Positions 27,001 to 37,375 of a stretch of DNA of 64,000 nt are shown here, piece after piece; positions within the stretch are counted from its first letter, which is position 1, and every line of letters begins with the position of its first letter. The notes beneath the pieces are model-generated. The model saw only the letters and a program-made list of their open reading frames with translations, did no database searches and was not told where the DNA came from. The DNA lies in the NCBI RefSeq assembly GCF_021869535.1, contig NW_026262668.1, positions 23,007,732 to 23,071,731 on the forward strand. Reading direction: 5' to 3'. Made by a program: the position numbers and the translations under genes. The DNA is from Mytilus californianus (Eukaryota; Mollusca; Bivalvia; Mytilida; Mytilidae).

Positions 27001-28307
27001 GTAACAAGGGGTGTCGTACAAGCACTGGACTTGGGCTTATTATCTCTTTATTTCTTCTTCTGGAGTCTAAAACAATCAGCCATCTGGTGAGCATTTTTCT
27101 TACAATAAGCACAAGTCAGTGACTTCTTCTCAAAAGTATCAAATTTTGGACTAGACATATTATAACTAGACTGACTCTTATTCTGTGCAACAGGCTTACT
27201 ATCAGTACTTTGACTTTTGTAATTTCCGCTCGAAGTATTAAAATTTTGACCTTTGAAACTTCTTTTATTTGAAAATTTATAATTATCAGAAATAACAGCT
27301 ACACTTGTAATGTTTCAACAGTTTTGTCATCTAATTGTGTTTTAAGTCAAAATGAACATACTGCTTGAACTCTTCTTATAACATCAACTGTCTTATTTTA
27401 TCAAAATTGTTATTTATATTTTTTTTAAGTAAGCCATTTATCAAATAGATCGTCTTTTCCCCTAGCAAATTCACCATAGGTTTGTGAATCAAACTTTTTA
27501 TAAGACCTAAATTTCTGTCTATATGCCTCTGGCACTAGCTCATAAACTTTCAAAACTTCCTGTTTTACAGTGTCATAATCAGAACCTTTTTCTGATGAAA
27601 GTGCTGAGTAAATTTCAGCGGCCTTGCCCTCAAGAACATTTGCAGCATAATAGTCCAATAAGGCTTTAGCCAATTCAAATTTTGAGCAATTTTCTCAAAC
27701 TGTGGAAAAAATTTATCGACTGTTTTTTCACAAAATTTGGGAACCAAATGTATATGTTTTGCTGCATCAAAATAAAAAAATGTTCTGATTTTGACATTAC
27801 TTTAGTGTTGCTTTCTTCTTTGAACATTTCAATTTTCATTTTCTCCATCTCTAACCTTTCCATCATTTCAAGTTTTGCCTGTTTTGATTTAAATTCATCT
27901 TCTTTTCCTTTTATTTTCTCCATCTCTAACCTTTCCTTCATTTCAAGTTCTACCTGTCTTTCTTCTTTTTCTTTTTCCAATTGTTTTAATTTAACTTCGT
28001 TTTCCGATTGTTTTAATTTAAATTCATCTTCCTTTTCTAAATGTTTTAATTTAAGTTCGTGTTCTAATTCAAGCTGTTTTAATTTGAAAGCATCAATATT
28101 TGCGACCTTGAGTTCAAGAGCCTCTTCACCAAATATTTCTGAGTCAACTAAATTGTCTATTTCCAAATTTTTTATAATTTGTTTTCTCATAGATACTCTA
28201 AAATCTATTTGCAGATGTTTAGCAAGCAACACTAATTCCTCTTTCTTTAATTTAGCAAATACCTCCAGGTCTGGCGTTTTCAAAAATTTACCGGCATCAA
28301 ATGCCAT
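27001..28307 (-). pseudogene. gag of the LTR retrotransposon, frameshifted
   Basis: The start codon at 28307 opens a 210-codon frame: a short helical N-terminal module, then a long charged Glu/Lys/Leu coiled coil (about residues 70-170). The frame breaks in a T/A run near 27775. The next frame continues the gag core (KFCEKTVDKFF), breaks again near 27620, and resumes with VLKVYELVPEAYRQKFR. A zinc knuckle of the form C-x2-C-x4-H-x4-C lies at 27072-27113, with a stop codon just after it. The order coiled coil, capsid-like core and zinc knuckle is normal for gag. The first break lies in a homopolymer, the others do not. Confidence 0.75.
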
Positions 28308-28376
28308 TTTGCAGAATTTTGTTGGCTAATTCTAATTCAATAAAATACTTTAAAAAAAGGATCTTTACTTAACGTT

Positions 28377-28394
28377 CTCCAGGACGAGCCCCTA
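28377..28394 (-). promoter_or_regulatory. primer binding site resembling tRNA-Pro
   Basis: On the minus strand TAGGGGCTCGTCCTGGAG begins five bases after the LTR end. It differs at two positions from the tRNA-Pro primer site that is well known from gammaretroviruses. The position between LTR and gag is as expected for priming of minus-strand DNA synthesis. Confidence 0.7.
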
Positions 28395-28399
28395 ATTTC

Positions 28400-28957
28400 T
28401 GTTACGACCAGAAATCACCTTTAAATTGTAGCCATAAAGACACAAATCAATAATAAAATTTAACAAGATTTATTATACACAAGTTTACATGAAGTATTAC
28501 ACACATAGAAACGTCAACTGAACTGTCAAAATATAAGTCCGATCCTTTGTTTTTTCTTACGTCCAATAAGTCACAATCTAGTATGATGTTGTTCGTGTCA
28601 GGTCAACAATTCCAGAGAATTTCTGAGAATCCAATGTCTATGTCTGAAAGTTTAACTTTAGAGTCTGTATATATATATATATAGTTATCACGGAAATCTC
28701 TAGAACACTGTAGAACGGAAACTCCTAGAAAACTTTAGAACGGAAACTTCTAGAATACGATAGGCGTTTGAATTACACATCGTAGATTATAATCATTCCG
28801 GAATTATTATGAAGTTTTAATCATGCCATCAGTATCTATAATTGTTCCAGTGATTTCTAAACTGCACAGTTATAAGATTATTTTGTAGACAACTATAAGG
28901 CCACAAAAAACAAATTAGGCCAAGATAAATAAATATAATAATTACAATATCATAACA
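28400..28957 (-). repeat. 5' LTR (558 bp) of the retrotransposon
   Basis: The ends are TGTTA...TAACA on either strand (28400 TGTTACGACC; CATAACA ends at 28957). The primer binding site lies just inside at its element-3' border. Inside it a (TA)n stretch near 28667-28682 could serve as TATA box, and AATAAA-like words occur. The partner 3' LTR is not in the window, since the element is cut at 22979, so LTR borders rest on termini and position. Confidence 0.6.
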
Positions 28958-29646
28958 CGATAGCGGATTATTGATTTTTTGTTTTGATTGACAGCTTATC
29001 GTGTCACGTGGTTAATTATCCTTCTATACATGTAAACAATAGACTTCGGCGAATAAGTCAGCATATAGAATACCGTCAAAATTGGTGGATTTAAAATAAT
29101 GAAAATTACAAAATTAAATGCAAAAAATAAAAAAATATGTGAACAAATTAAATACATTTGCTAGAAAGAAATGTTTTTACACAGGGTTAAACTAATGCCG
29201 ATTAAAACTGGGACTATTAAACTAAGTTCTTCTTTATTTTAACTTAATCATCGAAGTTGTTTTGAAAGGAAAATACTTTTCTTATTGTTTACGAAAATTA
29301 TTAATAAGTAGTCAATTAGTGTTGAAAAAAAAACAAATATAGTCGAAATGCCGGCGCTTTACTTGACCGCTAAGAAAACAACGCGTGGAAGGTTAATAGA
29401 TCATAATTAATCCTAATAAAAACAATAAGTGTGCAATAAAAAAACAATGTTGGCAATTTCAGTTCATAATTAATCCCAATAACAACAGTTACCCGGTTCT
29501 CATGAAAATATTTCAATAGGCACATTGTTTTTTAAACTTCGTGTTTACACCTAAATTTCTCATAAATAAATCTAGCTTTGCTTCTCTTTGATCAGAAATA
29601 CTTTAAAACATTTGCATTTGTTTCATCTGATCATTATTGTTTCAAA

Positions 29647-30998
29647 ATGTGTAGTAAAACAGACTTTTTGCACCGGGATTGGGATATCGATCTAGATTTT
29701 TTATTTGATGGTGATTACACTGATGTTTATTCTGGTGATTGTTCCGACGACGATGTGCCGTCAAAACCATCAAAGATGGCTAAAACTGCAATTGCTGAAT
29801 CAAAGCCAGTTTATTCATGCCCTACTTGTGCAAAACAACTGAAGACTGTCACCGGTTTTCGTGGGCATATGAGAGGTCAACACAAAATTCACAACATCAA
29901 ACCATTTGAGCATAGGTCTAGCACAGCTCCAACATCTGCAGCCACACCAACAACTGACCAGAATTATAAGTTAAGAATGTCGTCTATCGACTTTCAAGGG
30001 GTTTTTGAATCAGCCTTAACACAGTCATTAGAAGGCATCATAAATTGTCCATTCCGGAATAGTTCCGTCTCTGTAAATGATCAACAAATTATAACAATTG
30101 CAAAAGATATTAAAGATAACCAATCTGTCATGCAACAACTAAAATCTGCCTTACAAGATCCGTTTTGGTCGATATTTTCAAGTAGAGACTCAGCATCAGA
30201 ACTTATTGAAAATGAAGAAATGTTTGCTTCATTCTTTTCAACGTATGTCGACACAAACCTTAGGGACAACTGCGTGTCTAGTATTGATACTGCATGTTCA
30301 TTTACAACAGTTTTCGTCAGTGTTTTCCTCGTGGACTTTTAGACAACATAATTCAAAACCGGGTTTCTCTGCTATCACATACTACTACAAACAGCTCTGA
30401 CCAATTACCAGTAATAAGCGACAGTGAGCAATCCCCACTATTCTATATAGCTGGGTATATTATCAGTGCCTTGAAGAAAGAATCTCAAAGATTCTCACAG
30501 TCTGAGAAACATAAACCAATAAGTATAGCATTACAATGGTGTGTCCAACAAAACAATTGTGAACCAGTTAACTTTGTAAACAAGTATTCTGCCTGGACTA
30601 AAAAATTAAACCGTGGGGGAATACAGACAGCATGTGACAGTTTTTTTTCCTTTTGGTAAGGGAGTTCGAAACCATCCTTCGTCAACTTTGTGACATTTCA
30701 ACTGCATCTATTAATTTCAAAACCATAGACAAACAGGGGCTTAAGGAACAGATTCTTTCTGCTTTTATGGTCAAACATTATTTTAGTAAATTGTGTCTCG
30801 ACCCTGTTCATTCAGGATACATACTGGAACGTATTATTTCCCTGTTTTTAACAATTCGTGGACATACAGTCACACAACAGATTAAGACGCAACATGATAA
30901 AAAAAGACAAAAATGACTCTACCTCATCCAAGCCTCTACGCAAAATACTGAAGGACAAGACAAATGTATGTAGTACCTTTGGCAATCTGAAATTCTAG
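29647..30998 (+). pseudogene. C2H2 zinc-finger protein, two or three frame breaks
   Basis: The likely start is the ATG at 29647, followed by an acidic stretch. One C2H2 finger of form C-x2-C-x12-H-x4-H begins at 29818 (CPTCAKQ ... GHMRGQH). A Ser/Thr/Pro linker and a helical region follow. The frame shifts between 30290 and 30340, within a T8 run at 30641-30648, and near 30910. In the continued frames a block with LFYIAGYI, a Cys-containing middle and a basic C-terminus (KPLRKILKDK) end with a stop at 30996-30998. The long, non-repetitive coding sequence suggests a real family. I do not recognise it; the IAGYI block resembles segments in some transposase-derived proteins. It could be a decayed gene or a single-exon gene damaged by base-run errors. 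Confidence 0.55.
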
Positions 30999-31288
30999 AA
31001 TTATACAAGTTTAAATCGCAGTGTGCAATTCACTTGAGATGTATAAATACGCAGTCACGGTCAATTACTTAAACTTTGTCAAAATTAAAAATTTTAAAAA
31101 AACTATCAAACTGCTATTTATTTGGGATGTGTAAATACGCAGCCTCTGTTGTTATTTCTTTACCTTCTTCAAATTTGAAATTTGAGTATTTTACCAGCTC
31201 AAATCGGTTATCCAAAATATTTATAGATACTTACATTTATTGTTTCCTTATTTTTTAATATAAGTGATGTTTTGTACACTCATTAGGC

Positions 31289-31290
<2 letters not shown>

Positions 31291-31348
<58 letters not shown>
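31291..31348. repeat. (TA)n microsatellite
   Basis: A run of alternating T and A of about 58 bp. Shorter TA runs occur at 31515-31537, 32107-32128 and 32163-32174. Confidence 0.95.
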
Positions 31349-31352
<4 letters not shown>

Positions 31353-31615
31353 TAATTTGTCTAAATAACAGCCCAACAATGTTAGATCTGTGGAAGCAAA
31401 TTTGTTTTTCTTCACTGGCCGGGATTATTAATATATATGCATGCACACGTATAAAAATTGCGGTTTTTATCCAACGCAATCATAGGTTTGAACGTTGTTT
31501 TCAATTTAGACTTGTATATATATATATATATATATAAATGACTGAATAATAGCCAACGATAAATCTTACGGGGCGATGGATCATATAAATATGATACAGT
31601 ACACTACAAAATATA

Positions 31616-32116
31616 ATATATAACCAGTCTAAAAGGGTACAACATCACCAAAAAATGACAATAAACGAACAAATGTAACTATAAATATTTCGGATAACAG
31701 ATATCCTTCATCAATATAAGCACGATGTAAAATGAATCAGATAAATCTATTCTGATTATTAAACTATAGCAATCTTGAATTCTATACAATAAAAAAAGTG
31801 AAACAGTTTCACCCGAACATCATATGTAGAGACGCTAATAAATTTTTAAAATTTCCAAAAAACGACTCAAAGACATGCCTAAAATGAAAATAGTAATTAT
31901 AGATATGAACTGGCACAACTTTAAAATTCCAAAATGACGTCAGTTAAGATGTTACAACAACTGCGTGTAAATACATTCCCAAAAGAATTCTGATTCATTT
32001 TACATCGTGCTTATATTGATGAAGGATATCTGTTATCCGAAATATTTATAGTTACATTTGTTCGTTTATTGTCATTTTTTGGTGATGTTGTACCCTTTTA
32101 GACTGGTTATATATAT
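31616..32116. mobile_element. 501-bp inverted-repeat element with ~126-bp arms
   Basis: The arms 31616-31741 and 31991-32116 are inverse copies with essentially no mismatch seen by eye; the spacer is about 249 bp. The outer ends read TATATAACCAGTCTAAAAGGG and lie in TA-rich DNA, so a TA target duplication is possible but not provable. Inside each arm TTGATGAAGGATA...TATCCGAAAT resembles a hammerhead-ribozyme core. It may be a MITE or an inverted pair of retroelement terminal repeats. Confidence 0.7.
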
Positions 32117-32424
32117 ATATATATATAGATCGAACATTGTTGGCTACATTTGAGACGAACAAAATATATATATATGGTGTTAGCCCTGTATAACCACGTG
32201 TTATTCGATGGAGAATGTCTGTCATGAAGTTGTCACATGTTTAGACGTGTATAATAAAATTTAAATTTGATGTGGCGGCAGTGGTAATTAACATTATCAT
32301 CACCATTTGGAATTCAAATTGTTGTTCAAATTTCTAGCTATGGGAAATAACTGTTGTTAAAAATGTTCCTAAATTGATGAACCACAATAAATAGCTACAG
32401 AAATAGGTATAGGTTTGTTAAGAC

Positions 32425-32529
32425 TTGGTCGAGTATAGTTCAGACTAGGTTGAGTATGGTTCAGTCTAGGTCGAGCATGGTTCAGACTTGGTCGAGAATG
32501 GTGAAGACTTGGTCGAGTATTGCTCAGAC
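32425..32529 (+). repeat. 21-bp minisatellite, five copies
   Basis: Five units of form TTGGTCGAGTATGGTTCAGAC follow each other with a few substitutions each; decayed copies continue to about 32600. The period is divisible by three, which keeps a frame open with a 7-residue repeat, but there is no other reason to think it is coding. Confidence 0.9.
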
Positions 32530-32654
32530 GCTTATAAAATTTTTAAAGACTTGTCGAGTAAAGGTCGAGTACAAGTTCAGACCAATTCAGACTGGTCGAC
32601 TAAAAATCAGTATAGTCAAGTTCAGATATAGGCCATTTCAGACTTTTCCTGGTT

Positions 32655-32850
32655 TGTAAGGATATTTGCACATCATATAAATATATTTGCACATCATATA
32701 AGGATTTTTGCACATCATATGAGGATATTAGCACATCATATAATGTTAACTTGACACCATATAAAGGCGTTTGCACATCATATAATGACAAGTGCATATC
32801 ATATAAAGTTAAAATAACATCATATGATGGCAAATGCACATTATATAATA
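32655..32850 (+). repeat. ~23-bp minisatellite with CACATCATATAA
   Basis: About nine units of GCACATCATATAA plus a variable 8-11 bp spacer. It lies about 120 bp after the 21-bp minisatellite and is unrelated to it in sequence. Confidence 0.85.
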
Positions 32851-33475
32851 TAAGGGGGCATACTAAGACAGTTTTGGCGTTCCATACTGTGTAAAGGTGG
32901 ACAAAATATGAACAAAATGTATATTAGTACGTTAATCTAAAAGTTTTCTCTTACATTTTCAGTCACCACCCTACAACAAGAAGGACACAGTCTGCAGCTT
33001 CCTACATTGTAAGACAAGTGGAATATAATCATATTCTGATATCTTTATCAAATATGTGATAATGTTCGATTACGGCCATTACAAGTTTTACATTACATTA
33101 CATCTAACCAGTTTTTAGGCAAAATAAGAATGAAGTGGCGTTATGCATTTGCACACGGAAAGATAACGTGCCTTTGCACATTTTTGAAGTTGGTTTGATT
33201 TGAAATCGACAAATACGTTAAAATAATGGTTAAGTAAGGGATATATCCTAGAAAATACAGGATTATCTCAACTTAACGCAAGTTAGTGGTATGTATATAT
33301 ACATGAAAGACTCTATGATTGAGCCGAGAAAAACATTGTTTAATTTACATAATCTAGGATTATTAACAAAAGTGGTTTTGGCGAGCAATACATTTGATAA
33401 AAAAATTTATCTATCAAGACTAGTAATTGGCTTCTTGTATCATTTATACTGGTAAGATATGAAAAATAGTATCAA

Positions 33476-34218
33476 TCACGAAGGCTCTGTATTGTTCTTT
33501 TCATATTTTGATAATTGTTCAACAGATTGATCAACGGCATGTTCAAGCATAATCTTTGCCGGATTGGTCAACGGAATGTCGTAGCCGTGATCTGTTTCAA
33601 TTTGATTACACTTTTCTAAAGGCTGGTAAGAGCTTAAATAATCAATGCCATCGTTTTTATCATTTTTTTTTCATTTTCCGATCCTAATGACGAATACGTT
33701 TCGGCATGAACCATTGCGAATATTTCAGTTTCACATCTTATTGGACTATCAATTGCTGGTTTACTAGGTGTAAGATAACCTTGGTCGGTTTTTTGGATGG
33801 CGGAAATTTGGTCATGACTTTCAAAACTTTCTGGTCGGCTGTTCTCGTTTGGATGTTTGTCAGCACTCGTTGTAATTTTTCTGCAGTAAGGTGGTGGGTA
33901 ACGTGCTGTTTCTTCGTTGTCGTTTTTAATACTGTCTGAACCTGATGATCCGTTCATAACTTCTAAATATGGACAGTCGTTTACACTTGAAACTGAAATT
34001 TTATCTTCATCAATGGTGTGGTACAATCCTTCGCTCAACTCAAATATCTCGCTACTTTCATTTAGAGGATCGTTTTGAGTTATTTTATTATCTACCGTCA
34101 CAGATGCTCTTGATTTTTTTTCTGCTAGTATTATATTTCTTGCATAAATAGCAGATTCCAAGTATCAGTATAACACCGGTTACAGAAGCTGAATATATGA
34201 GTAGTTCTAACTGAAACC
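33476..34218 (-). CDS. last exon of a membrane receptor: TM span and signalling tail
   Basis: The acceptor TTTTACAG precedes 34218. In the phase set by the upstream exon, the exon encodes a hydrophobic span (SASVTGVILILGICYL) followed by basic CKKYNTSRKK, then a 220-residue cytoplasmic tail. The tail holds YHTI, YLEV, GYLTP, YSSL, YQPL and YDIPL, which fit SH2- or PTB-type docking tyrosines, and RYPPPY, a WW-domain motif. It ends at TGA (33476-33478). Two frame changes are needed, one in an A8 run (plus-strand T at 34114-34121), one in an A9 run (33663-33671). Both restore long continuous frames, which argues for base-run errors more than decay. The tail resembles those of mollusc MEGF-like or scavenger receptors, but the ligand-binding part is not visible, so the class is inference. 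Confidence 0.65.
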
Positions 34219-34295
34219 CTGTAAAATAAGGCAAATAGATATTTTTGTATAATCAAGTTTTGTGATCTGGTACATAAAACAAGAATCTTTTTTAC

Positions 34296-34373
34296 CTATA
34301 TTTTGAGAACTGTCTCCGATTCTTTGGTTCCATTGGTTCCACTCGATATGAGTGTCGGTAAATCTGACTCGTT
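34296..34373 (-). CDS. juxtamembrane mini-exon of the receptor gene
   Basis: A 78-bp exon candidate, acceptor AGCGAAG|AACGAG and donor ATATAG|GTAAAA. It begins and ends in phase 1 and encodes 26 residues (ERVRFTDTHIEW...). Joining its last base to the next exon gives the frame that contains the transmembrane span, which supports both exons. The sequence is hydrophilic and contains no cysteine, as expected for a stalk. Confidence 0.5.
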   Translation of the reverse strand, partial: NESDLPTLISSGTNGTKESETVLKI

Positions 34374-35116
34374 CTTCGCTTAACGTATATGGGAGAATAA
34401 TTATAAATAACAAATGGTTAATTTGTTTTCATTAAAACCATAAAAAGAACATTTTGTTTGCTCTCCACTTCCATGGTCTTGAAAAAACAGCAGCCATGTT
34501 TACCGATTAGACCATATCAGCAATATCATTTTCAATTTAACTACTCTTATATTATTGTGATCATGGGTGCTGTAAATCAACTGTTTTGTTTTACAAGTCT
34601 GTCATTTTTTGTTGACATAAGACAGACACTCTCTTTTGACCATGGCAAACGTGACTCAAATAGGACAACTGAGGTACTAATGATTAATCGTTCACTACTT
34701 GTTTTGTATGCACTAGTACACAAGAAAACTTTATCGTTGAATCCGAGAGAACTGAAGTAAAATATATTTGTAATGAGATTGGAGTAATTCCATGTGGCTC
34801 GTTCGGTGTTTTATGTATCCAGAAAGTAAGAATATGGTTCGTATAGTGCAAACTTAGTTACCTAGTAGTAATTTTTGGACTTATGTTTGTGTTTGTGTTT
34901 TTGTCTTTGTTCCAGTTGCTGTCCGTTCTTCCTCTGCTAAATGTTGAGATAATACCCTTGGAATTTTCTTACAATTTTCTATTTATCAAAAACAGATTAC
35001 TTTTGACCAACATAATTATATTTTATCTTCTTCAATAATCATTATTACAGTGAATCAACAATTAAAAAGTGAGACAGTATCAGATTATTCATATTAAAAA
35101 TTGACTTGAATATTAC

Positions 35117-35188
35117 CATTATGGGGTCTTGTAGACTCCGTTGAACCTGATGTTGTTGTTCCGTATACTGTGACTGATGCAGACCTAT
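35117..35188 (-). CDS. Ser/Thr-rich stalk exon of the receptor gene
   Basis: A 72-bp exon, acceptor TTATACATGCAG and donor CATAATG|GTAATA, phase 1 on both sides, encoding a Ser/Thr-rich peptide (ASVTVYGTTTSGSTEST). It is probably an O-glycosylated extracellular stalk. A related but broken copy lies at 58246-58315. Confidence 0.5.
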
Positions 35189-35691
35189 CTGCATGTATAA
35201 TATACAATAATATATAAGTCTATATGCATCATAGAGCATATCATAAATTTTAACATGTCTCTAATCACATTAAGTCCGAGTAAGAACCTTAGCGTCGATT
35301 CCACTTGAACAAGATTATTTGCTTTCGATGATGTAGAGTTATGAAAATAAAATTAAAAAAATATATAAATCAAGTCGACAAGGAAAGGCATTACCTTTCT
35401 AAATAAATCTATGTTTTGTATAGCCTACTTGGGAAAGTGGTCTATGTCGCAGAACATGGTGATAGCGATGCTCCCGATGATGTCCCAACAGATTGAGTTC
35501 AAACGATGCTGGTCGAAAATTTTTCATTATTGGTTTGAATTCAAGACCATCTTTATTCATAATATGATATTATATTCATCTAAAAGAACTCTTTAACAGT
35601 TAAATTGGTCGAAAAAAATGTTAATCAACTGTTGAATATGACTCTACTAGATAGTGATATGTTACTTGGATGTACTATGACTGTTTTATAC

Positions 35692-35754
35692 CTGATGGTT
35701 GTTCAGTTGGAACCAGATAACTGACAACAGACAACGTAGTGGTTACACTATTAC
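35692..35754 (-). CDS. stalk exon of the receptor gene
   Basis: A 63-bp exon, acceptor TTTTTCTTCAG and donor CCATCAG|GTATAA, phase 1 on both sides. It encodes SVTTTLSVVSYLVPTEQPS-type text. A homologous intact exon of 69 bp lies at 58823-58891; conservation of both splice sites and frame in the copy supports it as a real exon. Exons further upstream were not found. Confidence 0.5.
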
Positions 35755-36409
35755 CTGAAGAAAAACATTAACTCTTCAATTTCCAGAAATCAGATATGTT
35801 GAAACAGTCATTTATTCTACCGATTTATACATAATTATATATATATATTTCCTTGAAAAACAAATTTGGAACAAGGTTTAATGAATTACAACTTCCTTTG
35901 CATGTATTCCTTTCTTTCAATACATTTAATAAGTCAGATGTCAATGGCGTATCCAAAAGATGGGGGGGGGGGGGGCTGTATTTAGCAAAACCGACCAGAA
36001 TTTTGGTCCTCAATGCTCTTCAACTTGCAATGTATTTTGCCTTTTTTAAAACTTGTTTTATTCGAGCATCACTAATAAATATTTTGTAGACGAAATGCGT
36101 GCACGGTCTGGCGAAATATATTTTAAGCCCGATATCTCGGATGAGTTTATCATCAAATTGTTATATACATAGAATCAAAAATATTAAATCTCATTAGCCC
36201 TACCTAATGAAATGGTCGATTTTTAAAAAAAATATTTGGGTTTGCAAATGCTCTACGAAATGCTCTACGAAATGAATCTATTTCCAAATTATTAATAACT
36301 ACTTACACTAGAGGTGGTGTGAAAAAGATGTAGCTACAAAAAATTCAAAAGATACGTCTCTCTGTTAATGCAATAGTATAAAAACATTAAACCTAGACAG
36401 ATTAAAAGA

Positions 36410-37375
36410 ATTTGTCCAGCTTTGATTCATAAAAAGAGTTTATTTAACTCTGACACGAATACCTTTCTGATTCCAGCAGGAAGTTCGCCTACACTGACAT
36501 TATCAAAATGCTGGAACATATTTGTTACATTTGGCGAACATTTTTTTCATCAGACAATATGTCTTCCTATAAGAGCCAACTTAAGCCCTTTGTATGTAAA
36601 CTAATTCATCATTCTTATAAGGCAGACTTTTTATACAAAAGCTCCTTAAGATAAATGAAAAAAGCTGAATTTATCCTCTTACTTTCACTTTCCGTTATAT
36701 GATGATTTCCTTATTCTGAATAATTCAAATGTGACTTTTTTGACTGCATCAATCCCAATGGACTTGAAAAAGGATACCACAGAAACAAGCAAGTCTGCTT
36801 CTTATTTTCACTTACATCTAGAAATTGACAATGAGGGTCGGATGAGAACTAAACTTTACGACAAAAGAGATGATTTCAATTTCCGCATTATGAACTTTCT
36901 ATTTCTGTGTAGTAATAATCTTGCAGTACCTGCAGACGAAGTATATATCTCCCCGTTGATATTCCAGAGATTGCGTTTCCTTTCATGATTGTCTTAATAG
37001 AGAGTTGCTTTCAATTATTACATTGAGGGTACCAAGTGGCTATGTTAAAGACATTCCTTCGAAGATTTTACAAACGCCATAATGATTGGTTCACCCTTAG
37101 GGAATATCTGTTTCAAATATATGACTACGGATATATTCCACTTGTCGTAACCATAATTCCATCCTCTTTTTCTCGATTGTGATTTTTACCGAAAGCGACT
37201 TGTAATCGGATTTTTACTTACTTGAGCAACATGACGGATGCCACATATGGAGCAGGAACTGATTATCCTTACAGGGCATCAGAGCTCACACACGGGTTTG
37301 TCGGGTTCGTGTTACCCCGTCTTTGATTTTTCTATGTAATTGTTTGTTATTGTTGTTTGTCCTTTCGTCATTTTT
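36410..37375 (+). pseudogene. reverse-transcriptase element, decayed, with T3-like tail
   Basis: Translating in shifting frames gives pieces of one reverse transcriptase: IFVTFGEHFFHQT near 36510 (palm start), then a YDD catalytic motif at 36698-36706 followed by FLILNN, then KLYDKRDDFNF and VYISPLI at about 36860-36970. Many stops and frame changes separate them. The stretch 37290-37375 resembles the T3 tail seen in the tandem array, fitting a 3' untranslated end. I recognise the protein as a common bivalve RT family, but I cannot assign it firmly to a named clade. Confidence 0.65.

Larger units (their letters stand above)
34905..36365 (-). repeat. segmental duplication, copy 1
   Basis: This stretch, including two stalk exons and their introns, matches 57970-60190 over its length apart from insertions in the second copy. 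Landmarks present in both: TTGTTGTTCCGTATACTGT, GGTTGTTCAGTTGGAACCAG, AGTGGTTACACTATTACCTGAAG, and GGTGGTGTGAA near the end. Identity is perhaps 75-80 percent by eye. A run of 13 G or so near 35962 and a decayed F-type fragment are also within it. Confidence 0.7.

Noticed and set aside
27682..28329. 215-codon plus-strand open frame rich in Ser, Phe and Asn
   Set aside because: Exact antisense of the coiled-coil gag coding region; its low-complexity composition is the complement of Glu/Lys codons.
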